A stretch of DNA of 37,084 nt from Bacteroidales bacterium UBA5342 (GTDB lineage: Bacteria; Bacteroidota; Bacteroidia; Bacteroidales; UBA5342): positions 8,714 through 45,797 of the forward strand of contig DHQI01000084.1 in assembly GCA_002408065.1 (NCBI GenBank), given 5' to 3'. Below are positions 8,498-15,146 of the stretch, in pieces (position 1 is the first letter of the stretch; the number at the start of each line of letters is the position of its first letter). The notes below the pieces were generated by a model. The model searched no databases. It saw nothing but the letters and a program-made list of their open reading frames with translations, and was not told the origin of the DNA. The position numbers and the translations under genes are program-made.

Positions 8498-9418
8498 ATG
8501 ATAAAACAATATTTGAAAACCATAGCTGAATTTAATGAATCGCAAGGGCTAGCAGCACCTGAAAACCCACTTTTTACCATAGGATGTAAGAGCCTGAGTG
8601 AAGAGGAAACGCAAAACTGTGTTTCTTCGGAAGAAGCAGTGAGCTACACCAATAATTTTTATGTTATAAGCCTAAAAAATGTGGTTTCGGGGGAGCTGGT
8701 TTACGGACGCACGAAATACGATTGCGATACAGGGACCCTGCTTTTCTCAGCACCTAACCAGACCTATATAGCCAAAGATTTGGTTGTCAGTTCTGAGTCG
8801 TGGTTCATCGCTTTTCATGAAGACTTTATCCACGGAATGGACCTTCGCAAACGCATCAAAAATTACAACTTCTTCAATTATAATGTGAACGAGGCCTTGC
8901 ACCTTTCACCTAAAGAAGAAGAAAGCATAAAATCCATTTTCCGCAACATAGAAACGGAATATCAAAACAACCAGGATGAATTCAGTAAGGAAATCATCAT
9001 CGCTCATCTGGACACTTTGCTTAAATATGCCGATCGTTTTTACAAGCGTCAGTTTCTACACCGTCAAGAGATCAATAAGCAGCTGATGACTCGCTTTACG
9101 GATATTCTGAATGCTTATTTTGAAAACCAACAACAGATTGAAAATGGTATCCCGTCCATAGAGTGGATAGCCGGACAACTAGGCATCAGTCATCGCTATA
9201 TGAGCGATAGCATCAAGGCAGAAACGGGGAAAACGGCCATAGAACAGATCAACCTCTATGTGATAGAAGAAGCCAAAAACCTCTTACTAGCACCCCATGC
9301 TTCAGTCTCAGAGACCGCTTATCAACTGGGCTTTGAATACCCTCAGTATTTTTCCCGTTTGTTTAAAAAGAAAACAGGACAAACGCCGAAAGAGTATATT
9401 GAAACGGCTATGAACTAA
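8498..9418 (+). CDS. AraC-family transcriptional regulator
   Basis: DNA-binding regulator of 306 aa. The C-terminal about 100 residues hold the double helix-turn-helix: WIAGQLGISHRYMSDSIKAE (first HTH) and SETAYQLGFEYPQYFSRLFK with KKTGQTPKEY (second HTH), the standard AraC signature. The N-terminal about 170 residues form the sensor, probably a cupin-like barrel (segments with LVYGRTKYDCDTGTLLFSAP resemble the jelly-roll of this group). The start at 8498 is supported because the conserved-looking EFNESQGLAAPENPLF lies right behind it. In many bacteria AraC genes of this type sit beside SDR or aldo-keto reductase genes they control; here the shared palindromic promoter element upstream of both SDR genes is a natural candidate target, which is inference. 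Confidence 0.9.
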   Translation: MIKQYLKTIAEFNESQGLAAPENPLFTIGCKSLSEEETQNCVSSEEAVSYTNNFYVISLKNVVSGELVYGRTKYDCDTGTLLFSAPNQTYIAKDLVVSSESWFIAFHEDFIHGMDLRKRIKNYNFFNYNVNEALHLSPKEEESIKSIFRNIETEYQNNQDEFSKEIIIAHLDTLLKYADRFYKRQFLHRQEINKQLMTRFTDILNAYFENQQQIENGIPSIEWIAGQLGISHRYMSDSIKAETGKTAIEQINLYVIEEAKNLLLAPHASVSETAYQLGFEYPQYFSRLFKKKTGQTPKEYIETAMN

Positions 9419-9495
9419 TCAAACCCGGGAGGTTTATAAGACATCGCTAACATAAACCTCCGTCGTTTTATTATCGAAAATCCACCGAAACGCTG

Positions 9496-9503
9496 TACTT
9501 TTG
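9496..9503 (+). promoter_or_regulatory. -7 box of the TPR-protein gene, predicts a leaderless mRNA
   Basis: TACTTTTG at 9496-9503 fits TAnnTTTG exactly and ends 4 bases before the ATG at 9508. If the mRNA starts downstream of this ATG, Met19 (9562) would be the alternative start. Confidence 0.55.
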
Positions 9504-9507
9504 ACGG

Positions 9508-10089
9508 ATGGGATTTGTACTACTAAAAAAACGCCGCCTGCTAAAAGCTGAGCAAAGCTATATGGGGGGCAAAAGAACGTTGGCCATAAAACTGGCTAAA
9601 CCTTTACTCAATATTAAAGACCAGGAGATAGCCCACGCGGCTAATCGCATCAGTGGTTTAGCACTTTACAAACTGAAGAAATACCCCGAAAGTTTGCCCT
9701 CTTTGGAGAAAGCCTGTCAGCTGGGAAATTACCAGCACAACTGGTTTAACTATGCGGTGTCGTTAGTTTACAATGGTAATCTAGAAAAGGCAGAGGAGGC
9801 TTTTCAAAATGTTTACCGTACTCAAGTACAGCCCGGCTATGTACACGCCACGCCACTGCCCATTATGCTTTTTCAATATCTGAAAGGATTGAAAGACAAT
9901 GGATTCAACGAAATAGCAAAAGACAGAGCGGGGGAAATGAAACAAATGTATGCCGGCGTTGGAGTCCTTAATGGGCACAACGAACGCTCAAAAGGCTTAC
10001 CGCCTTACCACCGCTTCAGAGAGCAAATCGCCGATTTGTACCAAGCTGAGGAATTGGCTGAATGGGAAAAGAAGCATCTGAGATTTTAG
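9508..10089 (+). CDS. TPR-repeat protein
   Basis: Soluble helical protein of 193 aa without a signal peptide (the first residues MGFVLLKKRRLL are basic and not export-like). At least two tetratricopeptide-like helix pairs are visible: RISGLALYKLKKYPESLPSL (Gly/Ala-x-Ala-Tyr pattern) and NYAVSLVYNGNLEKAEEAFQ, each with the usual small residues at helix packing positions. Such repeats mediate protein-protein contacts; no partner is evident. The C-terminus (PPYHRFREQIADLYQAEELAEW) is another helical stretch. The stop codon lies inside a small hairpin (7-base arms CATCTGA/TCAGATG at 10075-10097) between this gene and the convergent DUF3820 gene. Not obviously linked to its neighbours. Confidence 0.75.
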   Translation: MGFVLLKKRRLLKAEQSYMGGKRTLAIKLAKPLLNIKDQEIAHAANRISGLALYKLKKYPESLPSLEKACQLGNYQHNWFNYAVSLVYNGNLEKAEEAFQNVYRTQVQPGYVHATPLPIMLFQYLKGLKDNGFNEIAKDRAGEMKQMYAGVGVLNGHNERSKGLPPYHRFREQIADLYQAEELAEWEKKHLRF

Positions 10090-10104
10090 TTCAGATGACA
10101 CATC

Positions 10105-10332
10105 TCACTTCCGCACCAAAGGCCAAATTAACTGTTCCAAGCCATTGATTTTGATTTCATTCATCTGAGCCATCATGCGGCCCAGTTTACCTTCGGGAAA
10201 ACCTTTCTGGGCATACCATACGTAGTAAGGTTCGGGTACTTCAACCAGGAGTCGTCCTTTGTATTTACCAAAAGGCATACGGTAATTGGCGAGTTCTATT
10301 AATGCTTTATGGTCAGGGATAAATTCTTGCAT
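10105..10332 (-). CDS. DUF3820 family protein
   Basis: Small 75-aa cytoplasmic protein of the DUF3820 family (older name 'putative quorum-sensing-regulated virulence factor'). The family core is plainly visible: the MPFGKYKGR motif at about residues 19-27, LLVEVPEPYYVWYAQKGFP just after it, and a short helical tail with KLGRMMAQMNEI. The same MPFGKYKG-type module occurs in exonuclease-associated proteins, but the molecular role is not established. Length is normal for the family. Convergent with the TPR gene, with 15 bases between the stop codons. Confidence 0.85.
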   Translation of the reverse strand: MQEFIPDHKALIELANYRMPFGKYKGRLLVEVPEPYYVWYAQKGFPEGKLGRMMAQMNEIKINGLEQLIWPLVRK

Positions 10333-10336
10333 TGGA

Positions 10337-10344
10337 CAAAGGTA
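10337..10344 (-). promoter_or_regulatory. -7 box of the DUF3820 gene, predicts a leaderless mRNA
   Basis: Read on the minus strand TACCTTTG (10337-10344) fits TAnnTTTG exactly and ends 4 bases before the ATG at 10332. This is the third gene in a row with this arrangement. Confidence 0.5.
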
Positions 10345-10740
10345 GATAAAGATCTTGTTTTTTTGTTTTGTCCCCTCTAATTACTGGCAAATATGTCGGA
10401 CTCTCCCCCCCCCTTGTGTATTGGTTCAGGTGTGTGGTGCCACTGAGTATTTTGATTATCTCTCAGCAAGTTGGTAAGCGCATGTGCCTGGTTCCCCAAT
10501 TCAGAATAGCGTTCGCTTTATTCTAATGATTCTTGGGTTAATTTTTAGATAATACTGACTAGTTAAGTGGATACTTCGGCTTAGTATAGGTCCGAACGTA
10601 CGCCTGAACCTAGGACAAGACAGGTTCGCAACTACCTATTCCCTAAAAAAGGATGTAACATTTCGGACACAATTTCTTACATTTTGTTAACACATTTAAA
10701 GTTTTTCTTAAAAATAGCTAACACAATAAGGCAAAACAGT
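10345..10740. other. Intergenic stretch with a C9 tract and a tRNA-like scrap
   Basis: Between the DUF3820 gene (minus) and the sigma gene (plus). It holds a run of nine C at 10405-10413, rare in this AT-rich sequence, and near 10462-10497 a string (CTCAGCAAGTTGGTAAGCGC) that resembles a tRNA D-arm but without a full cloverleaf around it. No reading frame of note. The region is patchier in composition than other spacers and may be an old insertion scar. Confidence 0.4.
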
Positions 10741-10748
10741 TATTTTTG
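10741..10748 (+). promoter_or_regulatory. -7 box of the ECF sigma gene
   Basis: TATTTTTG at 10741-10748 fits TAnnTTTG exactly and is followed by CAC; the predicted start of transcription leaves a leader of about 30-35 bases to the ATG at 10787. It suggests the sigma gene is read by the housekeeping sigma factor. Confidence 0.55.
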
Positions 10749-10786
10749 CACATCAAAACAAGTGTTTCGGGCACCAACCTACAAAA

Positions 10787-11344
10787 ATGCGCCTTAGTAT
10801 ATTTAATCAAAGCAAAAAGGACTCTCATAAGGGGAGTTATGAATCTGTTTTTAAACAGGTTTATAAGGATTCTTATGCGAAAATATATAAGTTGGTGTTT
10901 TATTTGTGTCAGAATAGCGAAAACACCAAAGACATACTCTCTGAGTTTTACCTAAAGCTTTGGGACAAGCAACAAGACTTCGGCACTATTAACAATTTAG
11001 AAAACTACCTGCTGGTAGCTGTACGGAATGAAACGTTTAACTTTCTGAAAAAGAATAACAGGGTAAAGTTTAATGAACTCAATGAGCTAAGCATAACGCA
11101 AGCAGCACAAGAGGCAACACCTGAGGAGCATATTTTTCATCAGGAAACAAAGCAACAGCTTATCAGAGCCATAGAAGAGTTGCCCGAAAAGCGGAAATTA
11201 GTCTTTAAACTCAACCGCCTTGAGGATAAATCGACCAAAGAAATTGCTTTGCACCTGAATATATCCATCAAAACGGTGGAAGACCATATCACAAAATCCT
11301 TGCAGTTTTTAAGAAAACGCTATCCGCATTTGTGTAACAGCTAA
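10787..11344 (+). CDS. ECF RNA polymerase sigma factor (Bacteroidota SusCD-linked type)
   Basis: Sigma-70 family factor of the extracytoplasmic-function class, 185 aa. Region 2 spans about residues 20-90, with TKDILSEFYLKLWDKQ (the -10 recognition and core-binding helix) and NYLLVAVRNETFNFLKKNNR. Region 4 spans about 125-180, with LPEKRKLVFKLNRLEDKSTK and the HTH EIALHLNISIKTVEDHITKS. This is the pattern of the 'RNA polymerase sigma-70 factor, Bacteroides expansion' group, which is partnered with a FecR anti-sigma factor and an STN-bearing SusC. The only FecR in the window is at 25403-26278, 14 kb away at the far end of the convergent operon, so the usual adjacent sigma-fecR order is broken but the set is complete. 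Confidence 0.9.
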   Translation: MRLSIFNQSKKDSHKGSYESVFKQVYKDSYAKIYKLVFYLCQNSENTKDILSEFYLKLWDKQQDFGTINNLENYLLVAVRNETFNFLKKNNRVKFNELNELSITQAAQEATPEEHIFHQETKQQLIRAIEELPEKRKLVFKLNRLEDKSTKEIALHLNISIKTVEDHITKSLQFLRKRYPHLCNS

Positions 11345-11376
11345 GAAGCTGCCATATATAAGCTGCAATTCCGGCA

Positions 11377-12243
11377 CTAGTGACTATAGCTGAGATAGTT
11401 CACCTTTGCCTCGTCGCCTTTAATATCAACCCTGACATAGCCCTCGGGAGTAGTACCGAATGGTCCGCGCCACCAAAAACCACAAACGGCACCTGCGACT
11501 ACAAACTGCTGCTGGTTAGTTTCTATCTTCTCGTACTGGTGCAAATGCCCGGATAAGGTCAGTTTTAAATTGTGCCCTTTAAAACAATGAAGAACTTCTT
11601 TGGTATTGGCAATCACTTTAGCCGAAGAATTACGCGCTAAAGGACCGGATTTGTACATGGCTGAAGCCGTCATAAAAGGAACGTGTGTCGCTATTACTAA
11701 GGGCATGTCTTGGCCCATTTTTTTAAGTGTTTCGGAAATCCATTCTAACTGTACACTGTCAATGGCATATCTTAGCATTTTTTCATCATCCTCCTGTATA
11801 CAATCCAGCACAAAAAAGCCCCATCCCTTATGGCAAAATGAATAGTAAGATGTAGAATCCTGCATCGTCCCAAAAGCTTTTTTCCCTTGATAAGCAGGAG
11901 GAGTTATATCCCTATATTTTTCACTTACACCAAGAAGATCATGATTCCCCATAGTATGATAAACAGGCATCTTAAAATCATCACAACACTCATTATAAAG
12001 CTCAAAATCGCCTTTTATATCCTCCCAAGTTTTATGGTTCATATCAAATAAAATATCGCCGCCATCAATACAAAATTCCGGATTCTGACGGTTAATATCT
12101 GCTATGGCTTGAGAAAAACCTGCCTGAGCAATACTATCCGATGAAAAGTGTACATCGGTATAAAAAACAAAAGAAAAGTCGTCTTGCTCAGCCTTACAGG
12201 AGAACAACAAAAGAAGGCTAAAGCCCCAAAACAGTTTTTTCAT
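11377..12243 (-). CDS. Metallophosphoesterase lipoprotein
   Basis: Calcineurin-like phosphoesterase, 289 aa, exported as a lipoprotein (MKKLFWGFSLLLLFSC, lipid Cys16). All metal-site motifs are present in order: DxH at Asp30/His32, GD at Gly62/Asp63, GNHD at 99-102, His187 in ATHVPF and GHLH at 232-235. The family hydrolyses phosphomono- or diesters with two metal ions; with this export signal it would work in the periplasm or on the surface. Substrate unknown. The ATG at 12243 gives a clean lipoprotein signal; the ATG at 12255 directly abuts the stop of the preceding propeller gene (TAAATG) and is equally possible. Tight coupling means the two genes are co-transcribed, downstream of the SusCD operon. 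Confidence 0.87.
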   Translation of the reverse strand: MKKLFWGFSLLLLFSCKAEQDDFSFVFYTDVHFSSDSIAQAGFSQAIADINRQNPEFCIDGGDILFDMNHKTWEDIKGDFELYNECCDDFKMPVYHTMGNHDLLGVSEKYRDITPPAYQGKKAFGTMQDSTSYYSFCHKGWGFFVLDCIQEDDEKMLRYAIDSVQLEWISETLKKMGQDMPLVIATHVPFMTASAMYKSGPLARNSSAKVIANTKEVLHCFKGHNLKLTLSGHLHQYEKIETNQQQFVVAGAVCGFWWRGPFGTTPEGYVRVDIKGDEAKVNYLSYSH

Positions 12244-12255
12244 CGTATGACTCAT

Positions 12256-15069
12256 TTATTTCACCACCATAAGCTGGCTCTTACTAACAGTTGCTGCTTT
12301 TAGTTGTACCAGATATATCCCTTTAGGTAAAGAGCAAGGCATTACAGCCGGCGTTTCTTGTTTTTCTATAGAGGAATTGAATACCATTTTACCGGATAAA
12401 TCATAAACCAACACAGTCTCAAAAGCGCGAGCACCAACAATATGTATTTGAGCAGCCCTTGAATTATAGTAGAGGGTCAGATCATTTTTATCCATTTCCT
12501 TAAGATCACTGCTCAGCATATTCCTGAAGGTATAAGTGCGAATATCGCCCGATAGAGAGAGCACATTAATCAGCATCGTTTCTTCCAGTGTTGTCGTTTC
12601 AGGAGAGGCGATTTCCTGCGCGTCACCTGTTAGCACATAGGCTTCGGCCCCTTCCGAAAGACTTAGTCCGTCTAAGAATTCTGTTACCGTCAATACAGAA
12701 GACACATTAATTATTTCACTGGTAATGGTAACAATTTGCCCATATTCTGAAGCCAAAATATAATTTTCGGCATTATCCACCACTCTGAAGTAAATAATAC
12801 GAGCGTCACCAGCTTCAGAAACAATTTGCATCGTAGTAGTCGAAGTAATGTATTCGCTATTAATATATTCTATTTCCACGCCATCGTTATAAAACACTAG
12901 TGAAGCACCATCCGACACCTCTATACCTTTAACAAAACCACCAATATCCAGCCCCGGTTCACAATAAATAGTGTCCGCCATCTGCTTACCCATCTGCGTA
13001 GCTAGCAATGCATTACCTGTACGTAAAAGTGACAATACATAAGTACTGGTATCGGTATAAGCCAGCTGCAGCACCATACCCGTTTCTATCTTACTGTCGC
13101 CGGCAAAAAGGCTATCAGGTGCTTGCGGGTAAAAGACTGAAACCTGCACCCCATTGGAGTAAAGCAAAGCCCCCAAAAAAGTAGCCACATCAGTACCATC
13201 AGGAATTTTCTTCACTGTTTTTTCCGCATTATTAAGCTCCCCAATAGAGGTAGAAAACAGTTCGGATGACAAGACACTGATTAAGTACACCTGAGTAGAC
13301 GTATTTTCAGCCATTACCACTATGGTAAATGAAGGCATTATTAGCGCTGAACTATTTTTATCAAGCTCCTGCGTGCCATCCATCACCTTAAAAGTAGCTA
13401 AGGGGGACAACTGAAGAGCTGCTGCCAACTGAGCAATGGTAGTCCCCGTTTTAACGGCAATGCTCTTATTAAGCTCGTCGATAGTACCAACTGAAGTTGA
13501 AACAATTGCTTTTGCATTGCTACGCTGCTGAGCATTATCAAAACGGGTTAGAAAACCGCCGTCAGCGTTAAAATCAACCATTGTAGCTCCGGCATCCTGA
13601 ATACTGGTAGAAGCAGTACCGGCAAAAGCACCGGCAGCATATATTTCTTTATTATCGCCTAAAGCCAATCCTCCTTCGGGAGCATCATGCCCACTTCCCC
13701 CAAAGGTTCGGTAAGCCGTTGCAGCAGTACTAGTTATTTTAAACAAAAAATTATCGTATTTACGCACACCTCCATCAGAACTCTCGGTCACAGTGGTAGT
13801 AGTAGAAATATTGTTAAGATCAAAAGTTAGGGATTCCATGTACCGGCCGTAAACATAGTACTCATTATCAGGAGAAACAATAGCATGCTGAGGAAACATC
13901 TTAGCATAATCTGTACCTTGTGTTATTCCCCACCCCCAAATATTGCCGCCGTTAGCAGCACTAAAAAGTCCAAAATGACCGGCATAAGATACCACATCAG
14001 AACTTATCATTGCTCCGCCTTTAAAGGTAATACTTCCTTCGCTAAAATCGCCAACCGTAAAAATGTCACCCTCCGAATTAATGGCAATAGCCACAATTTT
14101 TGCAATAGTTGAAGCTTCACCACGGACCGCTTCCGAAGCCCATATAAACTGACCATCTAAAGTGTATTTGGCTATAAAACCACTGTATTTACCCGAACGG
14201 TCGTTGGCCAAAGAATATTCCTCAGAGGCATTATCCAAGTAAGCTTTATAAGCAAAATGCCCCCCTAAATACATCACATTATTAGCTTTATCTACCTTAA
14301 AGTCATTGGTAAAAATGCGTCCGGCATCGGCACCGTTATAGGAATGCATCGTGATAGTATAACAATACTTATTATCAGAACTTACCTTTGATATAAAAGT
14401 GTTATTACCATAATTGGATTCGGCACCTGTATGCACATCTCCCTCTCCGGCAGCATCGAAATCAACGTTTCCCGAGTAGGTACCTTGGTAATAAACATTG
14501 CCGTTGCTATCCAATTCTACATTTGAAATATCATCGCCTTCCTCGCCACTCAAATGACGCACCCAAAGCAAAACACCATCTTGTGAATATTTTGCTACAA
14601 ATCCGTCGTAAGCCGGGCTATAACCACTCCCTTCGGGTGAAGTTAAAGCCTTAGTTTCTCCCTGAGGGTTAAAATCAACGGTATTAATAAAATAACCGGC
14701 CACATAAATATTGCCCTGTTCATCAACCTCTATATCTTTGATGCTGACTTCGCCTTCATCGAAATGTTTGCTTCCCTTATATCCGTCGCCATTGGCCATA
14801 CAAAAACCAGAGAGTAACTCTCCGGCATCAGAATATACTGCCACAAAGGCATTTTTGGCAGTGCCTACACTTAACTCCACCTTAAAAGACGACGGATCTA
14901 CATCTATTTTACCAGTATACTCACCAGCTACATATACTTTACCTTTGGCATAAGCTATAGCACTGGCTTCATCTTCGCCATCGCTGTCGAAAGGTAAAGT
15001 CCACACCTGAGTTTGCGCTTGTATCGTAATACTTATCAAGGCTAAAAAGCCCATAAAAAAAAGTCTCAT
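12256..15069 (-). CDS. T9SS-secreted beta-propeller (SBBP repeat) protein with Ig-like repeats
   Basis: Surface or secreted protein of 937 aa. A signal peptide (about 1-19) is followed by about 490 residues of SBBP-type propeller repeats, recognisable by recurring GNIYVAGYF, GNVYYQGTY, DGFVAKYS and GFIAKYTLDG motifs and by VDFNPQG/VDFDAAG strands. Then come four degenerate repeats of about 75-85 residues (about 520-860) that begin like STSVGTIDELNKSIAVKTGT and contain a TTVA.F-like and a YxxSVL-like end; these resemble the Ig-like repeats found in large bacterial surface proteins. The last about 70 residues are a T9SS type-A sorting domain ending KSQLMVVK. No catalytic residues are evident. 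It lies behind a terminator after the YD-repeat gene and is translationally close to the phosphoesterase gene. Confidence 0.8.
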   Translation of the reverse strand: MRLFFMGFLALISITIQAQTQVWTLPFDSDGEDEASAIAYAKGKVYVAGEYTGKIDVDPSSFKVELSVGTAKNAFVAVYSDAGELLSGFCMANGDGYKGSKHFDEGEVSIKDIEVDEQGNIYVAGYFINTVDFNPQGETKALTSPEGSGYSPAYDGFVAKYSQDGVLLWVRHLSGEEGDDISNVELDSNGNVYYQGTYSGNVDFDAAGEGDVHTGAESNYGNNTFISKVSSDNKYCYTITMHSYNGADAGRIFTNDFKVDKANNVMYLGGHFAYKAYLDNASEEYSLANDRSGKYSGFIAKYTLDGQFIWASEAVRGEASTIAKIVAIAINSEGDIFTVGDFSEGSITFKGGAMISSDVVSYAGHFGLFSAANGGNIWGWGITQGTDYAKMFPQHAIVSPDNEYYVYGRYMESLTFDLNNISTTTTVTESSDGGVRKYDNFLFKITSTAATAYRTFGGSGHDAPEGGLALGDNKEIYAAGAFAGTASTSIQDAGATMVDFNADGGFLTRFDNAQQRSNAKAIVSTSVGTIDELNKSIAVKTGTTIAQLAAALQLSPLATFKVMDGTQELDKNSSALIMPSFTIVVMAENTSTQVYLISVLSSELFSTSIGELNNAEKTVKKIPDGTDVATFLGALLYSNGVQVSVFYPQAPDSLFAGDSKIETGMVLQLAYTDTSTYVLSLLRTGNALLATQMGKQMADTIYCEPGLDIGGFVKGIEVSDGASLVFYNDGVEIEYINSEYITSTTTMQIVSEAGDARIIYFRVVDNAENYILASEYGQIVTITSEIINVSSVLTVTEFLDGLSLSEGAEAYVLTGDAQEIASPETTTLEETMLINVLSLSGDIRTYTFRNMLSSDLKEMDKNDLTLYYNSRAAQIHIVGARAFETVLVYDLSGKMVFNSSIEKQETPAVMPCSLPKGIYLVQLKAATVSKSQLMVVK

Positions 15070-15086
15070 AGTAATGTCGTCTAGTT

Positions 15087-15133
15087 AAAAATAATAAAGA
15101 ATCATAGAGCAGGTTGGAACTGCCCTATGATTC
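15087..15133 (-). terminator. Intrinsic terminator after the YD-repeat gene
   Basis: Arms GAATCATAGAGCAG (15099-15112) and CTGCCCTATGATTC (15120-15133) pair over 14 positions with a single A-C mismatch and a 7-base loop. On the minus strand the hairpin is followed by TTTATTATTTTT. It should end, or partly end, transcripts coming from fecR-susC-susD-M16-YD before the propeller gene. Confidence 0.75.
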
Positions 15134-15146
15134 ACATTTGAGAATA

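Noticed and set aside
10440..10520. Possible tRNA gene
   Set aside because: Only a D-arm-like string is present; acceptor stem, anticodon arm and T-arm cannot be paired into a cloverleaf.
11335..11376. CAGCT-AAGA-AGCTG hairpin between sigma and phosphoesterase genes as a terminator
   Set aside because: Only 5 base pairs and no T-run; too weak to call.
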